From: Candidatus Villigracilis adiacens
GTDB taxonomy: Bacteria > Chloroflexota > Anaerolineae > Anaerolineales > Villigracilaceae
Reading direction: 5' to 3'
Length of the DNA: 64,000 nucleotides
NCBI GenBank assembly: GCA_016703605.1
Contig: JADJBU010000008.1
Coordinates: 62,001 to 126,000 of the forward strand
Under the pieces are notes generated by a model that made no database searches, was not told the origin of the DNA, and saw nothing but the letters and a program-made list of their open reading frames with translations. This document shows, in pieces, positions 40,872 to 50,005 of this stretch (its first letter is position 1; every line of letters starts with the position of its first letter). Made by a program: the position numbers and the translations under genes.

Positions 40872-42320
40872 ATGCCCATTCACTTCGGCACCGACGGCTG
40901 GCGCGCCGTCATCTCGGATAGTTTCACCTTCGGCAACCTGCGCATGGTTTCGCAAGCCATCGCCGACGCGGTCGCCTCGGACCATTGGGACAAATTCGAT
41001 TCTGTGGACGCGAAAAAGATCGTCATCGGCTACGATACGCGCTTTCTTTCAGACCGCTTTGCGGGAGAAGTGGCGCGCGTGCTTGCCGCGAACGGATTTT
41101 CCGTCCTGCTTGCCCAGTCTGATTCGCCCACGCCTGCCGTTTCGTATGCGGTCAAGAACAACAACGCCATCGCGGGCGTGATGATCACCGCTTCGCACAA
41201 TGCGCCGCGTTACAACGGCGTGAAGTTGAAGGGCGCGTTTGGCGGTTCTGCCCTGCCCGAACAATGCCGCCGCGTGGAAGTGTACATCAACGATAACGAA
41301 GAACAGGCGCGCGGTCCGAACCTGATGGATTTCAAAAAAGCGCGTGAAGCGGGGCTGATCCAGAAATTCAACCCCCTGCCCGCCTACTTCGACCATCTGC
41401 GGACGCTGATCAAGACCGATGTTATTGCCGAGAATCCCCAGCGCTTCGTGGCAGACGCCATGTACGGCTCGGGGCGCGGGGTGATCAAATCCTTTTTGCA
41501 GGGGACGGGCTGTGAAGTCTATGAGATCCGCGGCGAGATGAACCCCGGCTTCGGCGGCGTACATCCGGAGCCGATTGCCAAAAACCTTGGCGCGTTATCG
41601 AGCGCGGTCAGCTCGGGCTTTGGCAGCTTCGGCGTGGTCACCGACGGCGACGCCGACCGTATCGGCGCGATGGACGAGCGCGGCAACTTTGTAGACCCGC
41701 ATAAGATCATGGCGCTTTCGTTGAAATACCTGGTTGAGAAGCGCGGCATGAGCGGCTCGGTCGTGCGGACGGTTTCCACCACGCGCATGTTGGACAGACT
41801 CGCCAAACGCTACGGTTTCAAAATCCACGAGACGCCGGTGGGTTTCAATCACATTGCCGATATCATGATGGGCGAGGATGTGTTGATCGGTGGGGAAGAG
41901 TCCGGCGGCATTTCGTTCAAGGGGCACATCCCCGAAGGCGACGGTCCGATCATGGGTTTGCTGGTCGTCGAAATGCTTGCGGCTTCGGGCAAGTCGCTGG
42001 GCGAGATGGTGGAAGACCTGCTCGCGGATGTCGGCCCCGCCTTTTACGAGCGCGTAGACCTGCGCCTCAGCCGCCCTGTTGCCAAAGCCGAGATGACAGA
42101 GTTCCTCACTAAAAAGGCTCCAGCCGAGATCGGCGGCGCGAAAGTCGGCGAGATCAGCCAGCGCGATGGGGTGAAATATATTATGGAGGATGATTCGTGG
42201 CTGCTGATCCGCCCATCGGGAACGGAGCCGGTTCTGCGAGTCTACGCTGAGGGGCGCACGCAGGAGATGGTGAAGGCGCTTTTGGGCTATGGCAGGAAGG
42301 TTGCCGAGAGCGTGGTGTAA
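40872..42320 (+). CDS. Phosphoglucomutase/phosphomannomutase family enzyme
   Basis: 482 aa alpha-D-phosphohexomutase. The phosphoserine loop is GVMITASHNAPRYNGVKLKG (Ala replaces the usual Pro after Asn), the metal loop is VTDGDADRIGAMDE, the sugar loop GGEESGGISF, and the phosphate-binding loop RPSGTEPVLRVYAE. It interconverts hexose 1- and 6-phosphates, feeding glgC or sugar-nucleotide synthesis. The substrate preference is not decidable by sequence alone. The ribosome site is CAAGGAG. A tandem palindrome array follows the stop. Confidence 0.92.
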   Translation: MPIHFGTDGWRAVISDSFTFGNLRMVSQAIADAVASDHWDKFDSVDAKKIVIGYDTRFLSDRFAGEVARVLAANGFSVLLAQSDSPTPAVSYAVKNNNAIAGVMITASHNAPRYNGVKLKGAFGGSALPEQCRRVEVYINDNEEQARGPNLMDFKKAREAGLIQKFNPLPAYFDHLRTLIKTDVIAENPQRFVADAMYGSGRGVIKSFLQGTGCEVYEIRGEMNPGFGGVHPEPIAKNLGALSSAVSSGFGSFGVVTDGDADRIGAMDERGNFVDPHKIMALSLKYLVEKRGMSGSVVRTVSTTRMLDRLAKRYGFKIHETPVGFNHIADIMMGEDVLIGGEESGGISFKGHIPEGDGPIMGLLVVEMLAASGKSLGEMVEDLLADVGPAFYERVDLRLSRPVAKAEMTEFLTKKAPAEIGGAKVGEISQRDGVKYIMEDDSWLLIRPSGTEPVLRVYAEGRTQEMVKALLGYGRKVAESVV

Positions 42321-42325
42321 ATATT

Positions 42326-42615
42326 GTACGACAAGGTTCACCTTGTCCTTCTGACGGCGCAAAGTGAACTTTGCGGTACGACAAGGTTCACCTTGTCCTT
42401 CTGACGGCGCAAAGTGAACTTTGCGGTACGACAAGGTTCACCTTGTCCTTCTGACGGTGCAAAGTAAACTTTGCGGTACGACAAGGTTCACCTTTCGACG
42501 GGCAAAGTACTTCGGTACGACAAGGTTCACCTTGTCCTTCTGACGGTGCAAAGTAAACTTTGCGGTACGACAAGGTTCACCTTGTCCTTCTGACGGCGCA
42601 AAGTAAACTTTGCGG
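42326..42615. repeat. Six-unit tandem array of twin palindromes
   Basis: Units start with GTAC at 42326, 42376, 42426, 42476, 42515 and 42565: five of 50 bp and one of 39 bp. Each 50-bp unit is GTAC, palindrome GACAAGGT-TC-ACCTTGTC, linker CTTCTGACG, palindrome of CGCAAAGT/ACTTTGCG type, G. Units 3, 5 and 6 carry AA instead of GA in the second loop. It fills nearly all of the 346-nt gap after the phosphohexomutase. Confidence 0.95.
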
Positions 42616-42616
42616 C

Positions 42617-42650
42617 AAAAAAATACCCCGATACATCGGGGTATTTTTTT
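42617..42650. terminator. Bidirectional terminator
   Basis: ATACCCCGAT-AC-ATCGGGGTAT with an A-run before and six T after. It separates the phosphohexomutase from the convergent eight-gene operon and can end both. Confidence 0.92.
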
Positions 42651-42666
42651 GAGGTTGGGTAAGCAA

Positions 42667-43242
42667 CTACCGGCTGGGGACGAAGCGCAGTCTGCGGACG
42701 ACGAGGATGACGATCATGAAAGCCAGCGCCATGACGACGAGTCCGGGCGCGCCGACGTCATCCACGAAACCGGTATCGGGCAGCCCGGTGGTGGTGGGGA
42801 CGATGGTCAATTGCGCGATGGCAGCCTGGGTCAACGCTGCGCCGACAGTGGCGGTTGCGGCGACTTGGGTTGCATTAAGCGCCTGCGGCGTGCCGGCGCT
42901 GGGGTCGGGTGTGTTTGTGACGGTGGGGACGTTGACGACCGGCGTGTTTGTGGGCTGCAAGGTGGCGGTGGGAACCAGGGCTGCCGCCTGCGTGGCGGTC
43001 AGCGCTTCGTTGATGAAGTTGCTGTTGACGACCGCGGTCTCCGTCAGGGCGGCGTTTTGATCTTCGACCTGCGCGGTGGTGTTCTGGGTGTAGAGATAAA
43101 CGCCAACGATACAGGCGAATGCCAGCAGGATGATCCCGCCGAGAATGCCAGCCGCGATCAGGAAGGTGCGGTTATTATTTGATTCTTCCGGCAGTTGGCC
43201 GTCTTCCGGGGTATCGTCGAAATTGGATTCTTCAAAAGACAT
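42667..43242 (-). CDS. Membrane protein with LPDTG sorting-signal-like C-terminus
   Basis: 191 aa from the ATG at 43242. An acidic N-terminal tail (residues 1-25), a helix (about 27-50), a Thr/Ala/Pro-rich extracytoplasmic region, then TGLPDTGF, a hydrophobic segment (GLVVMALAFMIVILVV) and RRLRFVPSR. LPxTG plus helix plus Arg tail is the classical sortase substrate signal, although the extra N-terminal helix is unusual. No sortase is in the window. It is the last gene of the operon, 40 nt after the previous stop. Confidence 0.7.
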   Translation of the reverse strand: MSFEESNFDDTPEDGQLPEESNNNRTFLIAAGILGGIILLAFACIVGVYLYTQNTTAQVEDQNAALTETAVVNSNFINEALTATQAAALVPTATLQPTNTPVVNVPTVTNTPDPSAGTPQALNATQVAATATVGAALTQAAIAQLTIVPTTTGLPDTGFVDDVGAPGLVVMALAFMIVILVVRRLRFVPSR

Positions 43243-43282
43243 GAAGCACTCTCCTGATTTTTGGTTGAAGGTGATTGGGTAA

Positions 43283-44338
43283 TTATCCCACAACTTCCAT
43301 GTTTACGAGCGGGACAATGATGTTTTCGTTGTTCTCGAGTTTGACCTCCGCAGCCGGGGCGCGCAGCCCGCTGGGCAGCGCTGTCAGCCCGGGTTTGATG
43401 GAGACGATGGAGCCGATCATGCCCATGGCGGGGGCGCGGCGCATCCGTACCTGCGAGCCGGGGACGAAGGTCTCGGTCTCATTCGGCATGGGCGGGTCGG
43501 AGGATGTGGGCAGGGGGATGATGATCTCGGGGCGCGAGCCTGAATAGCGGTCGAAGGTTTCGGCGTTCAGCGCCACGTCGCGTTTGGCATTGGTGCTGAG
43601 CAATTTATAGGCGACCGAGTTCATCGGCAGCGATCCGATGCCGTCTGTCACAAGGATCGGATAACGCATTTCGCGCGCTTTTGCCAGCAGACCGGGCACG
43701 ATGCTGGAGGCGACCAGACCACGGGCGGGAAGTTCCGCGAGGGCTTGCAGGGTTTCGAGGTGTTCGATGCGCCCGCCCAGAATGACTGAGCCGCGCAGGC
43801 TGACATCCACCTGGTCGGGGATCAGGACCGTGGCGGGGGTTTGCATCAGGTTGACCATCAAACCGGAGTCGATGCGTCCGTTTCCCCATACGCATTGAAC
43901 CAGGCCGCCGGAAGCCTGGATGACCACGCCGCGGTTGGGGATGACCTGAATCACCGTGCCGGGGAAGCCCGCGCGCAATTCGATTTTCGATTCGCCGACT
44001 TCCAGCAGGACCTGCCCGCCTCCCACTGCCACTACGCGCGCTTCGCGCGGCGCGCGGACCGAACGCGGGAATAAGCCTTTGCCGACTGCGATTTCACTGG
44101 ATGCTGCCAGTTTATCGTCCACCTGGCATTTGATCAGGCGGTCTGCCGCGGCGGGGGTGACTCCCAGTGAACGCGCCACATCCAGCAGGACATGTTCGCG
44201 CGCCCAGCGGGTTTCAGCGACGACCTCACCGGCGGTTACCTTTTGCTGCGCGCGCGCGGCGACATTGCCCGAGATGGGCAGCAACCGCTCGCGGATGATG
44301 GTGGTTAATCCGATGATGTGGTGAACAGGAGCAAGCAT
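43283..44338 (-). CDS. Operon protein of unknown function with KOW-like end
   Basis: 351 aa, no signal peptide and no membrane helix. An N-terminal helix pair (GLTTIIRERLLPISGNVAARAQQKV), a beta-rich centre (VVAVGGGQVLLEVGESKIELRAGFPGTVIQVIPNRGVVIQASG), and a C-terminal part with two KOW/SH3-like turns (FVPGSQVRMRRAPAMGMIGSIVSI). It starts 3 nt after the stop of the MutL-like gene, so the two are coupled. Its surface could contact the ATPase. I do not recognise the family. Confidence 0.7.
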   Translation of the reverse strand: MLAPVHHIIGLTTIIRERLLPISGNVAARAQQKVTAGEVVAETRWAREHVLLDVARSLGVTPAAADRLIKCQVDDKLAASSEIAVGKGLFPRSVRAPREARVVAVGGGQVLLEVGESKIELRAGFPGTVIQVIPNRGVVIQASGGLVQCVWGNGRIDSGLMVNLMQTPATVLIPDQVDVSLRGSVILGGRIEHLETLQALAELPARGLVASSIVPGLLAKAREMRYPILVTDGIGSLPMNSVAYKLLSTNAKRDVALNAETFDRYSGSRPEIIIPLPTSSDPPMPNETETFVPGSQVRMRRAPAMGMIGSIVSIKPGLTALPSGLRAPAAEVKLENNENIIVPLVNMEVVG

Positions 44339-44341
44339 GAG

Positions 44342-46102
44342 TTATCCGCCTCCCAGCGTCCAGTCCCATTTTTTGATGAGTTCGCGCCGGCGCACCGGGT
44401 CGGACGGCATATCGAGCGGACGCCCACGCCCGTCGAAGACGACTCCCAGGGCGCCGCCGTTGATCTGCATATTTTTCACGCCTCGCCCGGGACCGAAGCC
44501 AATATCCACGCCGCGGGCGGGCTGGATGCTCATTTTTCCGGATTCGCCGCTGCCCAGGGGCAGGACTTCGAGGAAGCCGTACTTCAGATCAACATTTGCT
44601 TCTGCGCCGGTATCGTAAACGACTTTTGCCTTCAGGATGGTCGCGCCATATTTTGCCGTGACCACCGGGCAGACGACTGTGCCAATGCTCAGGAATGCGC
44701 CGGACTCGAGCACATGCACCGGCAGGATGTTGTTGACCGAACCTGCCGCGCCGAGGAGGGGCATAAGGTTGTTCTGGTCGAGGATGACGGTGGAAATGCC
44801 CACGGGTTGAACCGAGTCCAGCAGCAGGAGCAGGCTCTGACCGGGGCGCGAAGCGTCGCTTAGGGCGGCGCCCCCGGCGATGATGGGGTCGAAGAGCGGG
44901 GTGAGAGTCGGCTTGATGAAGGCGGCATCCCTCGGAAAATCTTTTCGGGCTTCGCGCACGGCAAGGAACAATGATTGTTTTGCGACCGATTGCGCGATGA
45001 CCAGGTCTTCCCTGGTGGCGGGGATGGTTGCGGGGTAAAGCGCCTTTTGATGAAGGAAATCGATGATGGCTGTGGGCGGGATGTCGAGCGTGGACCAGCG
45101 CAGGATATCGTCGATGGACGTGTAGTTGAGCAGACCGGTCAGGTTCTCGCCCTGCCCAAATTGGGGATACACCTTCAGGACGGACTTGTCCTTGAATCCG
45201 GCGGCAATGACCGTGGACGATGCGCCCAGGTCGACGCTCAAGAGACCTTTTGGCGAGCCGTAGACGTTGGAAAGAAACCGAACCATGCGCCCCGTGGCGA
45301 AGGCGGTCGGCAGGGTGTGACCTCCCGCCCACAGGTCGAGGATATCGAGCCCTTTGAGCTGCTTTTTGCGGACCTTGATGAACATGTGCGCCAGTTCGCT
45401 CTCGGCAGGCGGGATGTTTTCCTTATCGAGCGAGGGGCGGATGTTGGAACTGAAATGCAGGTGCGAGGCGAGCGAGCCAACCAATGCCTTGACTTCGTCC
45501 ACAAGTTGGTCGTTGCCCGCGAAGAGGACGGCGGGGCGTTTTTCTTCGGGCAGAAGGTAGCTGGCAAGCCCGATCGGTTCGAGAAGTTTTTGAACGGAAC
45601 GCGATGCGCCTCCGTTCGTGCCCCCGGCGATGATGACCATCTCGGGGCGCTGGCGCAGGATGGTGTCTATCTGTTGTTCGGGCTTGCGCTGCCCTCCGAG
45701 GCTGACGGAGTCGATTATGCGCGTATAGGTGGATTCAGTCAGGCGGCGGGCGCTTTCGAGCGAGACGTCTTTGAGCAAGCCGACGACGAGCGTGCGCACA
45801 GCAGGACCCGCGGATACTGTGACCACCAGCGCGTCCACGCCGGAGCCGTCGGGCTGGCTTGGCAGGATCAGGTTGCGCGAGACGTCTAGCAGGTTCCTTT
45901 TTAGAATGCCCTGCAACGCCTGAATGGCATTGCGCGCGCCTTCTGAAACATCCCTGAGAGGCGATTCAGCCGTGCTGGGCGCGATTCCCGAAGCCACAAA
46001 GCGATATTCGCCTTCGATGACGTCGAAAAGCACGGCGCGGGTGTTCGCGGCTCCGATATCGATGGCGAGCATGGAATTGGCGGTGACGATGGAAGTAGGC
46101 AT
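44342..46102 (-). CDS. Glutamate-mutase-MutL-like actin-fold ATPase
   Basis: 586 aa of the MutL (glutamate mutase accessory) family, an ASKHA/actin-like fold. Two phosphate-binding strands are visible: AIDIGAANTRAVLFDV at residues 13-28 and SVDLGASSTVIAAG near 290. VIIAGGTNGGA and PIIAGGAALSDAS look like hinge or adenosine motifs. No glutamate mutase subunits (MutS/MutE) lie in the window; instead membrane and surface proteins surround it, so a role as an ATPase of a membrane complex is more likely than cofactor reactivation. The site AAGGT precedes the ATG. Confidence 0.8.
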   Translation of the reverse strand: MPTSIVTANSMLAIDIGAANTRAVLFDVIEGEYRFVASGIAPSTAESPLRDVSEGARNAIQALQGILKRNLLDVSRNLILPSQPDGSGVDALVVTVSAGPAVRTLVVGLLKDVSLESARRLTESTYTRIIDSVSLGGQRKPEQQIDTILRQRPEMVIIAGGTNGGASRSVQKLLEPIGLASYLLPEEKRPAVLFAGNDQLVDEVKALVGSLASHLHFSSNIRPSLDKENIPPAESELAHMFIKVRKKQLKGLDILDLWAGGHTLPTAFATGRMVRFLSNVYGSPKGLLSVDLGASSTVIAAGFKDKSVLKVYPQFGQGENLTGLLNYTSIDDILRWSTLDIPPTAIIDFLHQKALYPATIPATREDLVIAQSVAKQSLFLAVREARKDFPRDAAFIKPTLTPLFDPIIAGGAALSDASRPGQSLLLLLDSVQPVGISTVILDQNNLMPLLGAAGSVNNILPVHVLESGAFLSIGTVVCPVVTAKYGATILKAKVVYDTGAEANVDLKYGFLEVLPLGSGESGKMSIQPARGVDIGFGPGRGVKNMQINGGALGVVFDGRGRPLDMPSDPVRRRELIKKWDWTLGGG

Positions 46103-46108
46103 GAGACC

Positions 46109-46810
46109 TTAGGATCGTCCAAATATAGACATGAGGAAGCCGACAATCGAAGCGATGCGTTCGATCAGGGCGGTCAGCGCCGCGGCGTATACGCCTGCAA
46201 AGACGGCGCCCAATGCGCTGCCGATGAAGACCCGCCCCACCCAGGCTAGCAGGTTGATGACGCCCGCCCGCTTTGCCGACCCATCGGGTTTCTGGCGCGC
46301 TCCGAAGTGGAAGTATGCCAGGGAAGTGACCGTTCCCAAAAGGATCACGCCGCCGCTGAGCGCGATCTCGAGCATTTGGTCTGCCGGTTTGGAGATCGCG
46401 CCGTCGAAGAAATTAACGGTGGCTTCGATCTGCGGGATGATGGTCCCGGTCAATGCGCCGACGATGGTCACCGCCGCGCCCACGCCGACCAGGTATGCCA
46501 TGGTGATGCGCGCCGTCCCTGCCAGGCGCGGCGAGATCTTCATCAAAATAAAGGCAAAACCCAGCCACGGCGCAGCCAGCAGGATCATGCGGCTGTAATC
46601 ACCGGTTTGGATGATGTTCCATGTTGGCAGGAAGAGTTTCGGCATCAGCACCTGCCAGATCACGATCGTCGCGGCATACCCCGAAGCGACGCCGACAAAC
46701 AGGTAGACCGCGACCTTGAAGAGCGGGTTGTCGCCGATCAGGTAACTGAGAATCATCACCGTGAACAATAAACTGAGCGCGCCGGTGACGAGGTCGAGGG
46801 AGAAGATCAT
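46109..46810 (-). CDS. Polytopic membrane protein of the operon
   Basis: 233 aa from the ATG at 46810 (an open frame upstream lies in the preceding gene). About six hydrophobic helices, with GVASGYAATIVIWQVLMPKLFLP near residue 45 and a final pair ending LMSIFGRS. No enzyme or transporter signature. It starts directly after the previous gene stop and lies 6 nt from the MutL-like gene. Possible membrane platform of the complex. Confidence 0.7.
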   Translation of the reverse strand: MIFSLDLVTGALSLLFTVMILSYLIGDNPLFKVAVYLFVGVASGYAATIVIWQVLMPKLFLPTWNIIQTGDYSRMILLAAPWLGFAFILMKISPRLAGTARITMAYLVGVGAAVTIVGALTGTIIPQIEATVNFFDGAISKPADQMLEIALSGGVILLGTVTSLAYFHFGARQKPDGSAKRAGVINLLAWVGRVFIGSALGAVFAGVYAAALTALIERIASIVGFLMSIFGRS

Positions 46811-46811
46811 G

Positions 46812-49379
46812 TTATTTCCCGCCCTTCGCTGACGGTTGTTTGCGCATTCCGAGACCCCAATTGATGAAGCCTCCGCCGAGGGTAAAGACCAGCGCAAGCG
46901 CCATGCCGATGCTGTAGGCGTCCCAATATCCGCGCGAGGTGCCGGGACGGCCGCTGTTGTACTGCCGCTCGACGATCGCGCCGCCGTACAAGCCCGATAC
47001 CACGCCCGCCACCTGTCCCGAGTCGTAATACGGCTGGATCAGCGGCGCGGCTTGCGCGCTGGCAACCGCCACAACCGGAACGACCCCGCGCGCGGATTGA
47101 GTCTGTTCGATCCAATCGCGGGCGGCATCGGCGTCATCGGTGACGAGGATGATCAGGGCAAACTGATTGAGGGATTTCACGTCTTGCAGCATGGGGAGGG
47201 TCCACGCGGGCTGACCGGTAATGTCAACGGGCATTGCCGCCGCGGGGTTCTGCGCAAAGGAGCGGATGCCGACCTGCCCACCGGCAAGGTAGCCCAGGTT
47301 CAGGTAGGTGACTCCGTTTTGCACATGGAACGCCAGGGGTCCGTTCATGAAGCGTTCGGTCAGGATCGAACCGGCTTCATTGCTGGCAACAAAGGTCAAA
47401 CGCGGATGTTTGAACAGGATCAGGTTATCAAACAGAGGCGCGGCGGCGGCTTCCATTTCACCGGCGCGCGAAGCGTCGTAATCCATTGCCACCAAAACAG
47501 GGGCGTTTTCCGGGATGGCTTGCGCCACCGAGACGGCAAAGGCAATCTCATTGGGAACGCCGATCGGCACCGAGAGGAACTGGCTTCCCATAAAGGAAGT
47601 GACAAGGATGACGCCGATCAGAATCGCCGAGATCGCCCAGCGCAGTCCGCGGGACGCCCCGAGCGTCTTTTCGGTCGACAAAACCTCAGGCGCGGTTTCG
47701 GCTGCAAGAATCTGCTCGAAGATCCCGGCATGTTTCAATTGCTCATCGTCCACACTGAGTTTATTCGAATAGGCTTTGGGCTTGCTGGTCGGCGCAAACC
47801 CCGCGCCGGCAGGCAATACGCCCTGCAAACCCGCCAATGCCCCGCGTTGTTCGAGGGTCTGATCGCTCATCAACGAAGCGGAACCGGGGATGGTTTGTTC
47901 CATGGGGCGCATGGCTTCGAGCCAGCCGGGCAGGGAACCGGAGGCAAGCGCTTCCTGGCTGACAGGTTCGGCTGCCGGTATTGACGGCGTCTCGACGGCG
48001 TTGGAAAGCCAGTCGGGCATTTCGGTGAACAGATCATCGGAGCCGGAGGTTGCATCATCAGTGAAAGCCGCCGCCGTGAGGGGGGGAGCCGCTTCGATGC
48101 CCGGCGCAGGCTGGGCGGGCTGCTCGAAGACCATCGGTTCCGGCGCGGCAGATTTCAACCAGTCGGGCATGTCGATCAGACCGTCGTCGACTGGCGGCGC
48201 ATTTATCTCCTGCGCGGGCTGCTGCGTTTTCGCCTCGTCCGCAGACAACCATGCAGGCGTGTCGGCGCTGCTGTTGTCTTTTAACCAGATCGGCGTGGAA
48301 TCAGATTTTTTGGATTCTTCCGGGGCAAGCCAGGACGGCAGTTCCCCATCGGACGCGAACGGTTCAGACTCAGCCGGGGCTGGTTCGGCGAACGGAGCCG
48401 CGTCCTGGCTGGGGGGGCCACCCAGGTCTTGCAACCAGTCCGGCGAATCCACGGTATAGGCGGGCTGCCCGGATTCTTCCTCCTGCGGACCGGTGTTCAT
48501 GTCGGCTTGCAATTTGCTCAACCAATCGGGCGTGTCGGAACCGGCGGCAGGCGCAAACGATTCCTGTGAACCCGGTGATGCGGCAGCGTCTGCCTGTAAT
48601 TGACTTAACCAATCCGGGGCTTGGGATTCAGCGGAGGAAACGAACGGGGTCGCCGATTCAGCCGTCGGCGCGGAGGGAGCCGCAGCCGGGGGTTGGCTGA
48701 ACCAGTCCAGCGTGGCATCAGGCGCCGGTTCGCTTTTCATCTCTCCGGCATCGGCTGCCATTTGCTTCAACCAATCCGGCGTATCGTCTGAAGCGGATGG
48801 GGTGAAGGGCGGCTCGAGTTCGGAGAGGGGTTGGAATGAATTTTGGAACGGGCTTGAGGCGTTGTCCCAGTCGGATGTCAATTCGTCTTTTTTCTCGGCG
48901 CCCCCGGCAGACGGTTGCAAACCTGCCAGCCAGTCTGGAGTGTCTTCCTCCTGCTGGAAATCGTCCTTGCGCCCGGTTTCCACCCAGCGCGCTCCGGTCG
49001 GTTCGGCGGGTTCTTCGGTCCTGGCTTTTGGTTTCGAGACCCCGGTAATGCTGGCAAGCCAGTCTGGCACTTCTTCGTCGTCGTCAGCAGCGGTTTGAGA
49101 TTGCAGACCCGCCAAAAAGTCTGTTGGCGACGCGGCTGGCTGGTTTTGCTCGGGTGGGTTGAGGCGTTCCTCCATCCCCGATTGCTTGGCGGTCTCGCGG
49201 GCATCCCGCAGCCATTCCGGCAGGATGGGTTCCAGTTCGCCGGTATCTTTTCTTATCGGAGCCTGCCCCGGCTGGAAGGATTCGCCGGAAAGCGGGGTCT
49301 GGCAGTTCTGGCAGATTTTCTGGTCGGGCGGGTTGATCGTTCCGCACAGGGGGCATTTCACCGTGTTTGCCATTTTCAT
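46812..49379 (-). CDS. Zinc-ribbon membrane protein with about fourteen PDWL motifs
   Basis: 855 aa. A zinc ribbon at the N-terminus (CPLCGTINPPDQKICQNC), then about 480 residues of acidic, Pro/Ala/Ser-rich, disordered sequence with about fourteen motifs of the type DTPDWLxxL (for example VPDWLASI, TPDWLAGL, APDWLSQL, MPDWLKSA, LPGWLEAM), a transmembrane helix near residue 600, an extracytoplasmic alpha/beta domain (about 620-800) and a final helix with a basic tail. The motif array looks like a multivalent docking platform on the cytoplasmic side. Its start overlaps the stop of the next upstream gene by 4 nt. Confidence 0.75.
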   Translation of the reverse strand: MKMANTVKCPLCGTINPPDQKICQNCQTPLSGESFQPGQAPIRKDTGELEPILPEWLRDARETAKQSGMEERLNPPEQNQPAASPTDFLAGLQSQTAADDDEEVPDWLASITGVSKPKARTEEPAEPTGARWVETGRKDDFQQEEDTPDWLAGLQPSAGGAEKKDELTSDWDNASSPFQNSFQPLSELEPPFTPSASDDTPDWLKQMAADAGEMKSEPAPDATLDWFSQPPAAAPSAPTAESATPFVSSAESQAPDWLSQLQADAAASPGSQESFAPAAGSDTPDWLSKLQADMNTGPQEEESGQPAYTVDSPDWLQDLGGPPSQDAAPFAEPAPAESEPFASDGELPSWLAPEESKKSDSTPIWLKDNSSADTPAWLSADEAKTQQPAQEINAPPVDDGLIDMPDWLKSAAPEPMVFEQPAQPAPGIEAAPPLTAAAFTDDATSGSDDLFTEMPDWLSNAVETPSIPAAEPVSQEALASGSLPGWLEAMRPMEQTIPGSASLMSDQTLEQRGALAGLQGVLPAGAGFAPTSKPKAYSNKLSVDDEQLKHAGIFEQILAAETAPEVLSTEKTLGASRGLRWAISAILIGVILVTSFMGSQFLSVPIGVPNEIAFAVSVAQAIPENAPVLVAMDYDASRAGEMEAAAAPLFDNLILFKHPRLTFVASNEAGSILTERFMNGPLAFHVQNGVTYLNLGYLAGGQVGIRSFAQNPAAAMPVDITGQPAWTLPMLQDVKSLNQFALIILVTDDADAARDWIEQTQSARGVVPVVAVASAQAAPLIQPYYDSGQVAGVVSGLYGGAIVERQYNSGRPGTSRGYWDAYSIGMALALVFTLGGGFINWGLGMRKQPSAKGGK

Positions 49380-50005
49380 TTGCCCCCGTACGGGCGGTCC
49401 ATGCCGAACAATACGCGCAGACCGGTCAGCAGTGCGCCAAGCCCCACGCCGATCAAAATTCCGCGCGCCCCGCCCAACGCCCAGACCTGCGAAACCCAGG
49501 GGCGGATCAGGGTGCCAAACAGGGGCAGGTCGCCAAAGGGCAGGGTGATGGAGCCGAGGAAGATCAATGCGGCGGTGGCGATGAATGCCACGCCCATCAG
49601 GTCGGCGCGGCGGCGCAGCAGTCTTACCGCGGCATAGAGCAGGGAGACGGCGAGCAGCCCCATCAACGAGGCTTCGACCGGGATGATGATCCCTTCGAGC
49701 AGGATGGATTGCATCAGGATGTGCTGCGGCTTGAGGAAGAGTCCGAGGGTGAAGGCGGCGATCAAGCCCATCACAAGCAGGGCGCTGTAAATGCCGTCTT
49801 TTTTACGGCGGCGGATCTTTTCAGTGTGAACGCTGAACAGGTTGAAGACGCCGATCAATGCCGCGGCAGCCGCAAGAATGACCGCCCAGTCGAGCAGCAC
49901 GGCTTGCAGCCCCGCCGCATTGGGGAACAATTCCTGCGGAAGGAAATAGCCGAGCAGGACCAGGACACCGAAGGCGATGGCTATTACGGCGGTGATGACG
50001 CGCAT
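49376..50005 (-). CDS. Membrane protein of the operon
   Basis: 209 aa with about six helices in pairs; a basic cytoplasmic loop HTEKIRRRKKDG follows the second. No family recognised. Its ATG overlaps the DUF6754 gene stop (1 nt) and its own stop overlaps the zinc-ribbon gene start (4 nt), so expression is coupled on both sides. Confidence 0.7.
   Translation of the reverse strand: MRVITAVIAIAFGVLVLLGYFLPQELFPNAAGLQAVLLDWAVILAAAAALIGVFNLFSVHTEKIRRRKKDGIYSALLVMGLIAAFTLGLFLKPQHILMQSILLEGIIIPVEASLMGLLAVSLLYAAVRLLRRRADLMGVAFIATAALIFLGSITLPFGDLPLFGTLIRPWVSQVWALGGARGILIGVGLGALLTGLRVLFGMDRPYGGK

Noticed and set aside
42326..42615. CRISPR array
   Set aside because: Units are 50-bp contiguous copies with no unique spacers, and no cas genes are nearby. 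It is a tandem palindromic repeat.
44342..46102. Glutamate fermentation via glutamate mutase
   Set aside because: Only the MutL-like ATPase is present; MutE, MutS and methylaspartase genes are absent from the window and the neighbours are membrane proteins.
46836..47984. Plus-strand ORF within the PDWL protein gene
   Set aside because: Arg/Gly/His-rich shadow of a Pro/Ala/Asp-rich gene; no start signal.
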